13,155 bases of DNA, from positions 1 through 13,155 of the forward strand of contig JASJBY010000129.1 in the NCBI GenBank assembly GCA_030066245.1. The letters are read 5' to 3'. The position numbers were made by a program, and so were the translations under genes. Each line of letters begins with the position of its first letter. The first letter of the stretch is position 1. A model generated the notes under the pieces. It made no database searches. It was not told the origin of the DNA and saw only the letters and a program-made list of their open reading frames with translations. This DNA comes from Gammaproteobacteria bacterium. Its GTDB lineage: Bacteria > Pseudomonadota > Gammaproteobacteria > JAABTG01. This document shows, piece after piece, positions 1 through 6,111 of the stretch.

Positions 1-437
1 ACTGTCCGGTGCACGAAGAACGACGCCTGCTGGTAGTCGAGCTGCTCGGTGACGTCTTCACCTATCCGATGCAGTGCATGCCCACACTCAGTGCAGGCCG
101 GCTCATCGAGGTCGTGGACCTCGCTGGTGCGCGGCAGATGCTTCGGTAGGGGCTTGCGCACCGGGGGACGTCGCTCGCGTGCGGCGGAATTCACCTCAGC
201 GGGCTTCTCCAGCTCGGCGGCAGCCTGCTCCTCATCCAGCGCATCGAGCCAGAGCTGGAGCTGGTCGGAATTGAACTGCTCTGACTTGCGTCCGAAGTGG
301 CGCCGTTGCAGATTCTTCAGCTGATGCGCAAGCTGCTCAGCCCGCTCGCGTTCGGTCTCTAACGATTCGACCAGCTCGCGCACCACCTGGTGCAGGAAGG
401 AAATATCCGTGGGTAGAGCGTTGAGGTCCAAGCGCAT
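1..437 (-). CDS. tnpC: IS66 transposase TnpC, N-terminal part (runs off left edge)
   Basis: This is the DDE transposase of the IS66 element, of which 145 complete N-terminal codons are visible. The N-terminus is a heptad-like coiled coil (about residues 15-45, rich in Leu, Glu and Gln). It is followed by the IS66 signature QRRHFGRKSEQF, then an acidic and Pro/Arg-rich linker. Next comes the start of a zinc-finger-like segment, CTECGHALHRIGEDVTEQLD, as in other TnpC proteins. The catalytic domain is off the edge. The start is well fixed because an in-frame TAG lies three codons upstream of ATG 435-437 and no other start intervenes. The gene begins 70 bp after tnpB ends. No Shine-Dalgarno is visible; a perfect inverted repeat abuts the start codon instead. 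Confidence 0.9.
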   Translation of the reverse strand, partial: MRLDLNALPTDISFLHQVVRELVESLETERERAEQLAHQLKNLQRRHFGRKSEQFNSDQLQLWLDALDEEQAAAELEKPAEVNSAARERRPPVRKPLPKHLPRTSEVHDLDEPACTECGHALHRIGEDVTEQLDYQQASFFVHRT

Positions 438-455
438 GGCGGGAGACTACCCGCC
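438..455 (-). promoter_or_regulatory. GC-rich inverted repeat abutting the tnpC start codon
   Basis: Read on the minus strand, GGCGGG-TAGTCT-CCCGCC sits directly before the tnpC ATG. The 6-bp arms pair perfectly around a 6-nt loop. In the mRNA this would fold over the ribosome-loading zone, where no purine-rich Shine-Dalgarno is seen. It may limit TnpC translation or couple it to tnpB. The structure is visible in the sequence; the function is inferred. Confidence 0.45.
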
Positions 456-507
456 AGTGCCGAGAAAGTCACAGTGGATGTTTCGATCGAGGCATAAGCG
501 GATTTGA

Positions 508-861
508 TCAGGCCGCGGCCTGCACCTTGAGCGCACGCCGTGCCGGCAACCGTTGCCAGTCCAAACCCTCGAGCAGCAAGGCGAGCTGCTGGACCGAGAT
601 GCTCACCTTGCCCGCCTGGGGCTTGGGAAAAACAAAGGTACCGCGCTCCATGCGCTTGTAGAACAGACAATAGCCCTGGCCGTCCCAAAACAGGGCCTTG
701 ATCCTGTCCCCACGCCGATTGCGGAAGATGAAAAGTCCACCAGCGAAGGGATCCTCACCCAGCTGCTCTTGCACCAGGGCCGCCAGCCCATCGAAGGAGC
801 GGCGCATGTCGCACGGCGCCGTGGCCAGAAACACACGCACCGTGGGTGGCACCATCAACAT
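508..861 (-). CDS. tnpB: IS66 accessory protein TnpB (IS66 Orf2)
   Basis: This 117-residue protein has the usual length for the IS66 Orf2 family and is needed with TnpA and TnpC for efficient IS66 transposition; its biochemical role is unclear. Family hallmarks are visible in order: an N-terminal VRVFLATAPCDMRRSFDGLA, then FIFRNRRGDRIKALFWDGQG, then YCLFYKRMERGTFVFP, and a C-terminal LALLLEGLDW. Its ATG (859-861) overlaps the tnpA stop by 7 nt (ATGTTGA), which points to translational coupling. A second in-frame ATG two codons later is an alternative start. No frameshift or internal stop is present. Confidence 0.95.
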   Translation of the reverse strand: MLMVPPTVRVFLATAPCDMRRSFDGLAALVQEQLGEDPFAGGLFIFRNRRGDRIKALFWDGQGYCLFYKRMERGTFVFPKPQAGKVSISVQQLALLLEGLDWQRLPARRALKVQAAA

Positions 862-1232
862 GGCAGTCCCTCCAGCACCGCCACCAGGGCCGCCAGGGTG
901 TCGCGGTCAAAGCCCGGGCGCACGGTAATCGAACGGCCGTTGCCAAGCTGCACGGCCAGCGCCGGCGTTTCGTGCTTAGCGGGCTCGCTGACCGTCACCT
1001 CGACGAATGTCGGCCTCACCGGCGTGCACGGCTTGCGTGTCGGTCTCGAAGCCGCCTTGGCCGGCCGGCTCAAGCGGGTCCGGTACCGGCGAAACTCATC
1101 CAGTGATAAGCCGTGCTCGCGGCAGAACTCCACCTGTGCCAGCCCGCTCTCGGCCCATTGCAGAATCCTCTCACGCCACAACGCCTCCGGCGTGCCCGCG
1201 CGGACCTCCTTGACCTCGATCTGTGGACGCAT
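855..1232 (-). CDS. tnpA: IS66 accessory protein TnpA (IS66 Orf1)
   Basis: The first gene of the IS66 operon encodes 125 residues from the preferred start. The N-terminal half contains a helix-turn-helix-like segment of the IS66 Orf1 type: WRERILQWAESGLAQVEFCR followed by EHGLSLDEFRRYRTRL. The second half ends in the family pattern LGNGRSITVRPGFDRDTLAA followed by LVAVLEGL. I chose the ATG at 1230-1232 because GGGGGAA lies about 7 nt upstream on the minus strand. The ATG 13 codons further upstream (1269-1271) is longer but lacks such a site. The stop overlaps the tnpB start. DNA binding is the likely role, by family. Confidence 0.9.
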   Translation of the reverse strand: MRPQIEVKEVRAGTPEALWRERILQWAESGLAQVEFCREHGLSLDEFRRYRTRLSRPAKAASRPTRKPCTPVRPTFVEVTVSEPAKHETPALAVQLGNGRSITVRPGFDRDTLAALVAVLEGLPC

Positions 1233-1295
1233 CGCGTATTCCCCCGCAGCCAAAACACGATGCCTGAACATGCAACAGCGTCTCGCTGGATGGAA

Positions 1296-1317
1296 GGTGG
1301 ATTCGCCAGCCGCTTAC
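1296..1317. repeat. IS66 terminal inverted repeat (tnpA-proximal)
   Basis: Read inward from 1317 on the minus strand, the sequence starts GTAAGCGGCTGGCG. It matches the GTAA-type termini of IS66 elements and sits just upstream of tnpA. The matching far-end repeat is outside the window, so its exact length cannot be set. The outer flank TCTAAGTG is the putative 8-bp target duplication. Confidence 0.75.
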
Positions 1318-1336
1318 TCTAAGTGGTTGATTTGGG

Positions 1337-1411
1337 TGGTGGGCGATGCTGGGTTCGAACCAGCGACCCCTGCCGTGTGAAGGCAGTGCTCTCCCGCTGA
1401 GCTAATCGCCC
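1337..1411 (-). tRNA. tRNA-Val (anticodon CAC)
   Basis: A complete 75-nt cloverleaf can be folded. The acceptor is GGGCGAT/ATCGCCC and the D arm GCTC-AGCGGGA-GAGC. The anticodon stem CTGCC/GGCAG encloses the loop TTCACAC, and the T arm is GCTGG-TTCGAAC-CCAGC. The discriminator is A and the 3' CCA is encoded. CAC reads the valine codon GUG. The gene is divergent from gltX and has its own strong promoter. An IS66 element begins 19 nt after the CCA, and no terminator is visible in those 19 nt. Confidence 0.97.
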
Positions 1412-1428
1412 CCTGTGCGAGCCTTGGC

Positions 1429-1457
1429 ATTCTAGTCAGGGGGGTGCGGGCCGTCAA
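1429..1457 (-). promoter_or_regulatory. sigma70-type promoter of tRNA-Val
   Basis: On the minus strand, TTGACG (1452-1457) is followed by a 17-bp spacer and TAGAAT (1429-1434), each 5 of 6 matches to consensus. The -10 ends 17 nt before the tRNA 5' end, which leaves a short leader. This is typical of a stable-RNA promoter. Confidence 0.8.
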
Positions 1458-1472
1458 CGAAGGCTGGGATGC

Positions 1473-1500
1473 TCGACTGCGCTGTGATGACTGTTAGAAT
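1473..1500 (+). promoter_or_regulatory. probable gltX promoter
   Basis: TCGACT (1473-1478, 4 of 6 matches), a 16-bp spacer and TAGAAT (1495-1500) lie 32 nt before the gltX ATG, predicting a leader of about 25 nt. The -35 is mediocre. This promoter and the divergent tRNA-Val promoter have -35 elements only 15 bp apart. Confidence 0.5.
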
Positions 1501-1532
1501 AAGGGCTTATCCCCGGATTCCCAGTACGGCTC

Positions 1533-2942
1533 ATGACGGTCAGGACCCGCTTCGCTCCCAGTCCCACGGGCTACCTGCACGTCGGCGGCGCCCGCACGGC
1601 GCTGTTTTCCTGGCTGCACGCCCGAAAGCACGGGGGGCACTTTATCCTGCGCATCGAAGACACGGATCTGGAGCGCTCCACTCCGGAATCGGTCAATGCC
1701 ATCTTGGAGGGCATGGCCTGGCTAGGGCTGGACTACGACGAGGGTCCGTTTTTCCAGACGCGGCGCTTCGACCGCTACGACGAAGTTATCAAGGAGCTGC
1801 TGGCCGCGGGCCAAGCATATCGGTGCGACTGCTCGAAGGAGCGCCTCGACGCCCTGCGCGGGCGGCAGATGCGGAACAAGCAGAAGCCCCGCTACGACGG
1901 GCGCTGCCGGGCACGGGACGTGGATCCGGAGCAGCCCCACGTGGTCCGATTCCGGACGCCCCTCGAGGGCGCGACGGTTATCGAGGATCTCGTCCAGGGC
2001 CGGGTGGTGCTGCCCAATTCTGAGCTCGATGATGTCATCGTCCGTCGCAGCGATGGCTCGCCCACCTACAATCTGTCCGTCGTGGTGGACGATATGGACA
2101 TGGAGGTTACTCACGTCATCCGGGGTGACGACCATCTGAACAACACGCCCCGGCAGGTCCAGATCCTGCGCGCCCTCGGCAAACCGCTTCCTGTTTACGC
2201 GCATGTGCCCATGATTCTTGGCGAGGATGGCGCACGACTTTCCAAACGCCATGGCGCGGTAAGCGTCGTTCAGTACCGGGATGCGGGCTTCCTGCCGGAG
2301 GCGCTCCTCAACTACCTGGTGCGCCTTGGCTGGTCCCACGGTGATGACGAGGTGTTCACTCTGGATGAGATGCTGGAGTTCTTTGACCTCAGCGATGTCA
2401 ACAAGGCGGCATCGCGTTTCGATTCCGAGAAGCTGCTGTGGCTCAACCAGGTATACATCAAGAGCAGCGCACCCGAGCACGTTGCGCGTCATCTGAGCGA
2501 GCAGCTCGGGCGGCTAGGTATCGATCCCACCACAGGTCCGGACCCCGTCGGTGTGGCGTTGGCCCAACGGGAACGGGCGAAGACCGTGTTGGAGATGGCC
2601 GAGAACAGCGTCTATTTCTACCAGGATTACGACGAGATGGACGTGAGGGCGGCGAGCAAGCATTTGCGACCGGTGGCGCTGGAGCCCATGGCCCTGCTGC
2701 GCGACCGGCTGGCTTCGCTGGGGGACTGGTCGGCGCCACGCATCCACGATGCGATCACAGGGACGGCCGAGTCACTGCACCTCAAGCTTGGGAAGCTTGC
2801 CCAGCCGCTCAGGGTGGCCGCCACCGGCCGCGGCGTCTCTCCGCCCATTGACGTTACACTGGAGCTGCTAGGCAAGGAACGTGCCCTGCAGCGGATCGAC
2901 GGCGCGTTGGCCTACATACGCGCGCGGGTAGAACAGGGCTGA
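1533..2942 (+). CDS. gltX: Glutamyl-tRNA synthetase (GluRS)
   Basis: This cytosolic class Ib synthetase joins glutamate to tRNA-Glu using ATP. The protein has 469 residues, against about 471 in E. coli. The Rossmann catalytic core opens with TRFAPSPTGYLHVGGARTAL, where the HIGH-type motif is H16-V-G-G19. The KMSKS-type loop is R235-L-S-K-R239. The C-terminal alpha-helical anticodon-binding region follows to the end. A CxC pair (C98, C100) with C125 marks the zinc-binding insert. The residue two after C125 is Ala, where as I recall E. coli has His, so zinc binding may be altered; Y121 could be the fourth ligand. The chosen ATG gives the canonical N-terminus although no clear Shine-Dalgarno precedes it. 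glnS follows after 23 bp, probably in one operon. The paralogous glutamyl-Q-RS is excluded by the full-length C-terminal domain. Confidence 0.97.
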   Translation: MTVRTRFAPSPTGYLHVGGARTALFSWLHARKHGGHFILRIEDTDLERSTPESVNAILEGMAWLGLDYDEGPFFQTRRFDRYDEVIKELLAAGQAYRCDCSKERLDALRGRQMRNKQKPRYDGRCRARDVDPEQPHVVRFRTPLEGATVIEDLVQGRVVLPNSELDDVIVRRSDGSPTYNLSVVVDDMDMEVTHVIRGDDHLNNTPRQVQILRALGKPLPVYAHVPMILGEDGARLSKRHGAVSVVQYRDAGFLPEALLNYLVRLGWSHGDDEVFTLDEMLEFFDLSDVNKAASRFDSEKLLWLNQVYIKSSAPEHVARHLSEQLGRLGIDPTTGPDPVGVALAQRERAKTVLEMAENSVYFYQDYDEMDVRAASKHLRPVALEPMALLRDRLASLGDWSAPRIHDAITGTAESLHLKLGKLAQPLRVAATGRGVSPPIDVTLELLGKERALQRIDGALAYIRARVEQG

Positions 2943-2965
2943 GCAGCGACGGAACCAGCGAGGCA

Positions 2966-4675
2966 ATGGACGACAGCACGACCCCGACCAACTTCATTCG
3001 CGCTATCATCGACGCCGACCGGGCGGCGGGCAAACACCAGGGCAGAGTAGCCACCCGCTTTCCCCCGGAGCCGAATGGCTATCTGCATATCGGCCACGCC
3101 AAGTCCATCTGCCTGAACTTCGGCATCGCAGAGGATTACGCTGGCACGTGCAACCTGCGCTTCGATGATACCAACCCCCACAAGGAGAACCAGCAGTATG
3201 TGGAGGCCATAGAAGAGGACGTCCGCTGGCTGGGCTACGACTGGGACGATCGGCTTTTCTTCGCCTCGGACTATTTCCACCAGCTGCATGGATTCGCCGT
3301 GGAGTTGATTGAGAGCGGCAAGGCCTACGTCTGCGAGCTGACGCTGGAGGAGACGCGGGACTACCGGGGTACGCTCACCGAGCCGGGGCGGGATAGCCCG
3401 TACCGGGGTCGGTCCGTGAACGAAAACCTGGATCTGTTCGCCCGCATGCGGGCCGGTGAGTTCCCGGACGGATCAAAGACGTTGCGGGCCAAGATCGACA
3501 TGGCCTCGCCCAACATAAACATGCGCGATCCGGTTATCTACCGCATCAAGCACGGGGCGATCCACCATCAGACGGGGGAGGAGTGGTGCATCTACCCCAT
3601 GTACGACTTCACGCACCCCATCTCCGACGCACTGGAAGGCATTACCCATTCTTTGTGCACGTTGGAATTCGAAGACCATCGGCCGCTTTATGACTGGACC
3701 CTGGACAACATTTCAACGCCCTGCCACCCCCAGCAGATCGAGTTCTCGAGACTTAACCTAAAGTATACGGTGATGAGCAAGCGTAAGCTCACTCAGCTGG
3801 TGGACGAGGGGCATGTGGACGGTTGGGATGACCCACGTATGCCGACCATCGCGGGTCTGCGGCGCCGGGGTTACACACCGGAGTCGATCCGGGAGTTTTG
3901 CCGCCGCATCGGCATCACCAAGGCGGACAATACGGTGGAGATGGGCGTGCTCGAGACCTGTGCGAGAGAGGATCTGGACCGATCCGCGCCGCGGGCGATG
4001 GCAGTACTCAGACCGCTCAAGGTCATCATCGAGAATTACCCGGCGAATGTTACTGAGGAGCTGACGGCCGCCAGGCACCCGAAGGACCCGAGCATGGGCT
4101 CTCGCACTCTGATTTTAGAACGCGAGGTCCTCATCGATAGGGAGGACTTTCGGGAGGAGGCACCGAGAAAATTCAAACGCCTGGTGGCGGGCGGGAATGT
4201 GCGTTTGCGCAATGCCTATGTCATCCGTTGCGAGCGAGTCATCAAGGACGCGGATGGCGAGGTGATCGAGTTGCGTTGCTCTTATTATCCTGACACTTTG
4301 GAGGCCGACCCGGAAAGCGCCAAGGTGCGCGGGGTTATACACTGGGTACCAGCCGGACATGCGGTGGCGGCCGAGTTACGTTTATACGACCGCCTGTTCC
4401 GTGAGCCATATCCGGATGCGGATAAGGACTTCAAGGGGCGTCTGAATCCCGATTCCCTCCGGGTGCTGACGGGCTGCTACGTCGAGCCCAGTCTGGCGCA
4501 GGCCGAGCCAGGCAGCCGCTACCAGTTCGAGCGGGAGGGCTACTATTGCGTGGATACCGTAGAGAGCCAACCGGACAGGCTTGTCTTCAATCGTACCGTG
4601 ACGCTCAGGGACTCCCGGGCGAAGATGCAAACACGGCAGCCGGCGCAGCTTGACGGATCTACCGCCGTGGGTTAG
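2966..4675 (+). CDS. glnS: Glutaminyl-tRNA synthetase (GlnRS)
   Basis: This class Ib synthetase charges tRNA-Gln directly with glutamine, so the organism need not rely on the Glu-tRNA(Gln) amidotransferase route for Gln-tRNA. The protein has 569 residues (E. coli: 554); the extra length is mainly at the two ends. It shows the GlnRS-specific RFPPEPNGYLHIGHAKSICL with HIGH at 41-44, then FDDTNPHKEN. The KMSKS-type loop is V269-M-S-K-R273. The C-terminal beta-barrel anticodon-binding region contains FKRLVAGGNVRLRNAYVI and ends in VFNRTVTLRDSRAK, as in E. coli. The ATG is preceded by GAGG at unusually short spacing. The stop codon TAG forms part of the -10 of the predicted tRNA-Ala promoter. It is likely co-transcribed with gltX. 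Confidence 0.97.
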   Translation: MDDSTTPTNFIRAIIDADRAAGKHQGRVATRFPPEPNGYLHIGHAKSICLNFGIAEDYAGTCNLRFDDTNPHKENQQYVEAIEEDVRWLGYDWDDRLFFASDYFHQLHGFAVELIESGKAYVCELTLEETRDYRGTLTEPGRDSPYRGRSVNENLDLFARMRAGEFPDGSKTLRAKIDMASPNINMRDPVIYRIKHGAIHHQTGEEWCIYPMYDFTHPISDALEGITHSLCTLEFEDHRPLYDWTLDNISTPCHPQQIEFSRLNLKYTVMSKRKLTQLVDEGHVDGWDDPRMPTIAGLRRRGYTPESIREFCRRIGITKADNTVEMGVLETCAREDLDRSAPRAMAVLRPLKVIIENYPANVTEELTAARHPKDPSMGSRTLILEREVLIDREDFREEAPRKFKRLVAGGNVRLRNAYVIRCERVIKDADGEVIELRCSYYPDTLEADPESAKVRGVIHWVPAGHAVAAELRLYDRLFREPYPDADKDFKGRLNPDSLRVLTGCYVEPSLAQAEPGSRYQFEREGYYCVDTVESQPDRLVFNRTVTLRDSRAKMQTRQPAQLDGSTAVG

Positions 4676-4678
4676 ATT
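4650..4678 (+). promoter_or_regulatory. promoter of tRNA-Ala/tRNA-Glu, inside the glnS 3' end
   Basis: TTGACG (4650-4655), a 17-bp spacer and TAGATT (4673-4678) lie across the last glnS codons, and the glnS stop TAG opens the -10. The -10 ends 15 nt before the tRNA-Ala 5' end. The same -35 and spacing occur at tRNA-Val. The GC-rich stretch after the -10 (CGCGTC) is of the kind linked to stringent control of stable-RNA promoters, but this is inference. Confidence 0.65.
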
Positions 4679-4693
4679 TCGCGTCTCCATACC

Positions 4694-4769
<76 letters not shown>

Positions 4770-4775
4770 AAAGAC

Positions 4776-4804
4776 GAAAGGCTGGCTGCCCAGCCTTTCT
4801 TTTT
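4776..4804 (+). terminator. intrinsic-terminator-like hairpin between tRNA-Ala and tRNA-Glu
   Basis: A perfect 10-bp stem GAAAGGCTGG (4776-4785) / CCAGCCTTTC (4790-4799) encloses loop CTGC and is followed by five T (4800-4804). Only 7 nt separate the T run from tRNA-Glu, so no separate tRNA-Glu promoter fits after it. It may therefore act as a leaky attenuator or an RNA-processing element instead of a full terminator. The minus-strand side has only a short interrupted T run. Confidence 0.75.
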
Positions 4805-4811
4805 GGTCGCC

Positions 4812-4888
4812 GTCCCCATCGTCTAGCCGGCCTAGGACACCGCCCTTTCAAGGCGGCAACACGGGTTCGAATCCCGTTGGGGACGCCA
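4812..4888 (+). tRNA. tRNA-Glu (anticodon TTC)
   Basis: A complete 77-nt cloverleaf can be folded. The acceptor is GTCCCCA/TGGGGAC. The anticodon stem CCGCC/GGCGG encloses the loop CTTTCAA, which gives anticodon TTC for codons GAA and GAG. The T arm is ACGGG-TTCGAAT-CCCGT. The discriminator is G and the CCA is encoded. It is a substrate of the GluRS encoded 2 kb upstream. No convincing terminator follows it. Confidence 0.97.
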
Positions 4889-5103
4889 TGTCTAGGGTGC
4901 GTCTTGCGGCGATGAGGGAGCAGATGCGGCCATTCAGGCTTGTAGGACCCAGCATGATCTATCCGACCGCGGCGTGGAAGACTCCTTTGAGTCTAGGGCA
5001 AGAAGAAAAATACTTAGAGGCCGGTCGAAGACTCTAAGTAGCTGAATGGGATGGGAAATGACCTCCTATATCATCGAATTCACGACGCCTGGTGATTGTT
5101 GCC
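4889..5103. other. intergenic stretch with two short inverted repeats
   Basis: No gene is visible. AGACTC-CTTT-GAGTCT (4979-4994) is a 6-bp hairpin followed by a purine-rich run and not by T, so it is a poor terminator. TACTTAGAG (5011-5019) / CTCTAAGTA (5032-5040) is a perfect 9-bp inverted repeat with a 12-nt spacer. GAAGACTC occurs in both structures. They lie just upstream of the ISAs1 remnant and could be leftovers of an element end. Confidence 0.4.
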
Positions 5104-5520
5104 ATGACCTTCATCGACCACTTCCAGGATCTGTTAAGTCCCGCATAGGCATATCCACCGCCGAGCTGATGGAGTGTTTCGTCGGGTGAGTGAACGCCAT
5201 GCGCGACATATCCGCGAGAAAGTCACCCATGAGGTGATGTTCTACATCACTTCCCATGCCCCCGATGCCCGGTTCATTGCCGGCGCGATCCGTTCTCGCT
5301 GGGAGGTGGAGAACAAGGTGCACTGGGTGCTGGACGTCACCTAACGGGAAGACCACTGCCGGATCCGGTGCGGCGATGGGGCCGAGCACATTGGTCTGCT
5401 GCGCCGTTTTTGCCTGAATCTGTCTCGGCTACATCCCAAGAAAGACTCCATGAGAGGCAAACTAGAATCCGCCGGCTGGAATGGCCAGTTCCGGGCCAAG
5501 CCGCTCTTCGGGGTCCAGGT
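5104..5520 (+). pseudogene. ISAs1-family transposase remnant, internally deleted
   Basis: ATG at 5104 opens MTFIDHFQDLLSPA and then a stop, matching the start of ISAs1 transposases (SFIDHF-type). The rest resumes in another frame from about 5177 with the family's C-terminus: EKVTHEVMFYITSHAPDARF, then WEVENKVHWVLDVT, then an in-frame TAA (5342-5344) where the family usually has Phe, then REDHCRIRCGDGAEHIGLLR, and finally RGKLESAGWNGQF. Members are about 370-380 residues, so roughly the middle 200 are missing. The gene cannot make active transposase. No terminal inverted repeats were recognised with confidence. Confidence 0.85.
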
Positions 5521-6111
5521 GCCAAAGTATGCATTGGCCCTGCCTTGGAGTCCGGGTCGCTTGGCTTCGTGGATTTCCACGGCGAGGTCCTGCGCTAACT
5601 GCTCAACCTCATTCCGCGTCGCCGAGTGCATTGAAACACGCGCGGTTTGCTCTTCTTTATGCGGTTCCATCTCCTCGACCTGCGGCCGCCGTCGTTTTTC
5701 TGGACTCGTTGACGTTCCGCAGAGGCGGCGCCGGGACGTCAAGTTGCAAGGTGGAGTCCTTTGCCTTGCCGCCATTGGATCCTTTGAGGCGGTAGCCATG
5801 GCACCCCCCCCACCAACTCGGCCGACCGGCGTCCGACGCAGTACACTGATCAAGTTCTCAGATAGTCCTGCGCGCGCACGATAGACCGCTTTGCCATGCG
5901 GGCCCGGCCGCACTTGACTCGGCCTCCTCCAAGCGATCAACTGTCCACTGAAACGGGGCAACTCCAGTAGAATGGACAGTCGAGTGTCGACGGAACAGGG
6001 GCATGGGTAGCTCAGCGTCTTCCGCAACGCAGCGCCTCTGGGGCTGGACGCTGGGGTAATGAAAGCGATCGGCGCGTACTGGTTTCATGACTAAATGGAG
6101 GAACCATAGCA
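5521..6111. other. stretch with no recognisable gene
   Basis: Open frames exist on both strands, including a 228-codon minus-strand frame at 5341-6027. None gives a protein I recognise, and the longest runs antisense through the transposase remnant. An 8-bp inverted repeat lies at 5940-5980. I see no RNA gene here. The last 15 nt hold the GGAGG ribosome-binding site (6097-6101) of the next gene. Confidence 0.5.
5940..5980. repeat. 8-bp inverted repeat, possible IS end relic
   Basis: ACTGTCCA (5940-5947) and TGGACAGT (5973-5980) are perfect inverted copies 25 bp apart. Read on the minus strand, the segment GCCCCGTTTCAGTGGACAG, followed by a GGAGGAGG purine block, resembles the ends of some IS3-like elements. 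No intact transposase follows, so this is a weak suggestion only. Confidence 0.3.

Larger units (their letters stand above)
1..1317 (-). mobile_element. IS66-family insertion sequence, partial (tnpA-side end)
   Basis: Three minus-strand genes in the standard IS66 order (tnpA, tnpB, tnpC) end next to an inverted-repeat terminus that reads GTAAGCGGCTGGC inward from 1317. IS66 elements typically begin GTAA and make 8-bp target duplications. The flank TCTAAGTG (1318-1325) is therefore the predicted duplication, but its partner lies outside the window. tnpA and tnpB look intact and tnpC is intact as far as it is visible, so the element may be recent or active. Only the tnpA side is present; the rest of tnpC and the far repeat lie to the left. 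Confidence 0.9.

Noticed and set aside
553..1380. 275-codon plus-strand frame
   Set aside because: It runs antisense through tnpB and tnpA and into tRNA-Val; the minus-strand IS66 proteins are clearly real.
1722..2492. 256-codon minus-strand frame
   Set aside because: It lies antisense inside gltX and resembles no protein family I know.
4979..4994. Terminator for tRNA-Glu
   Set aside because: The 6-bp stem is followed by a purine-rich stretch, not a T run, on the plus strand.
5341..6027. 228-codon minus-strand frame
   Set aside because: It overlaps the ISAs1 remnant in antisense, has low-complexity composition and no recognisable domain. It cannot be excluded outright.
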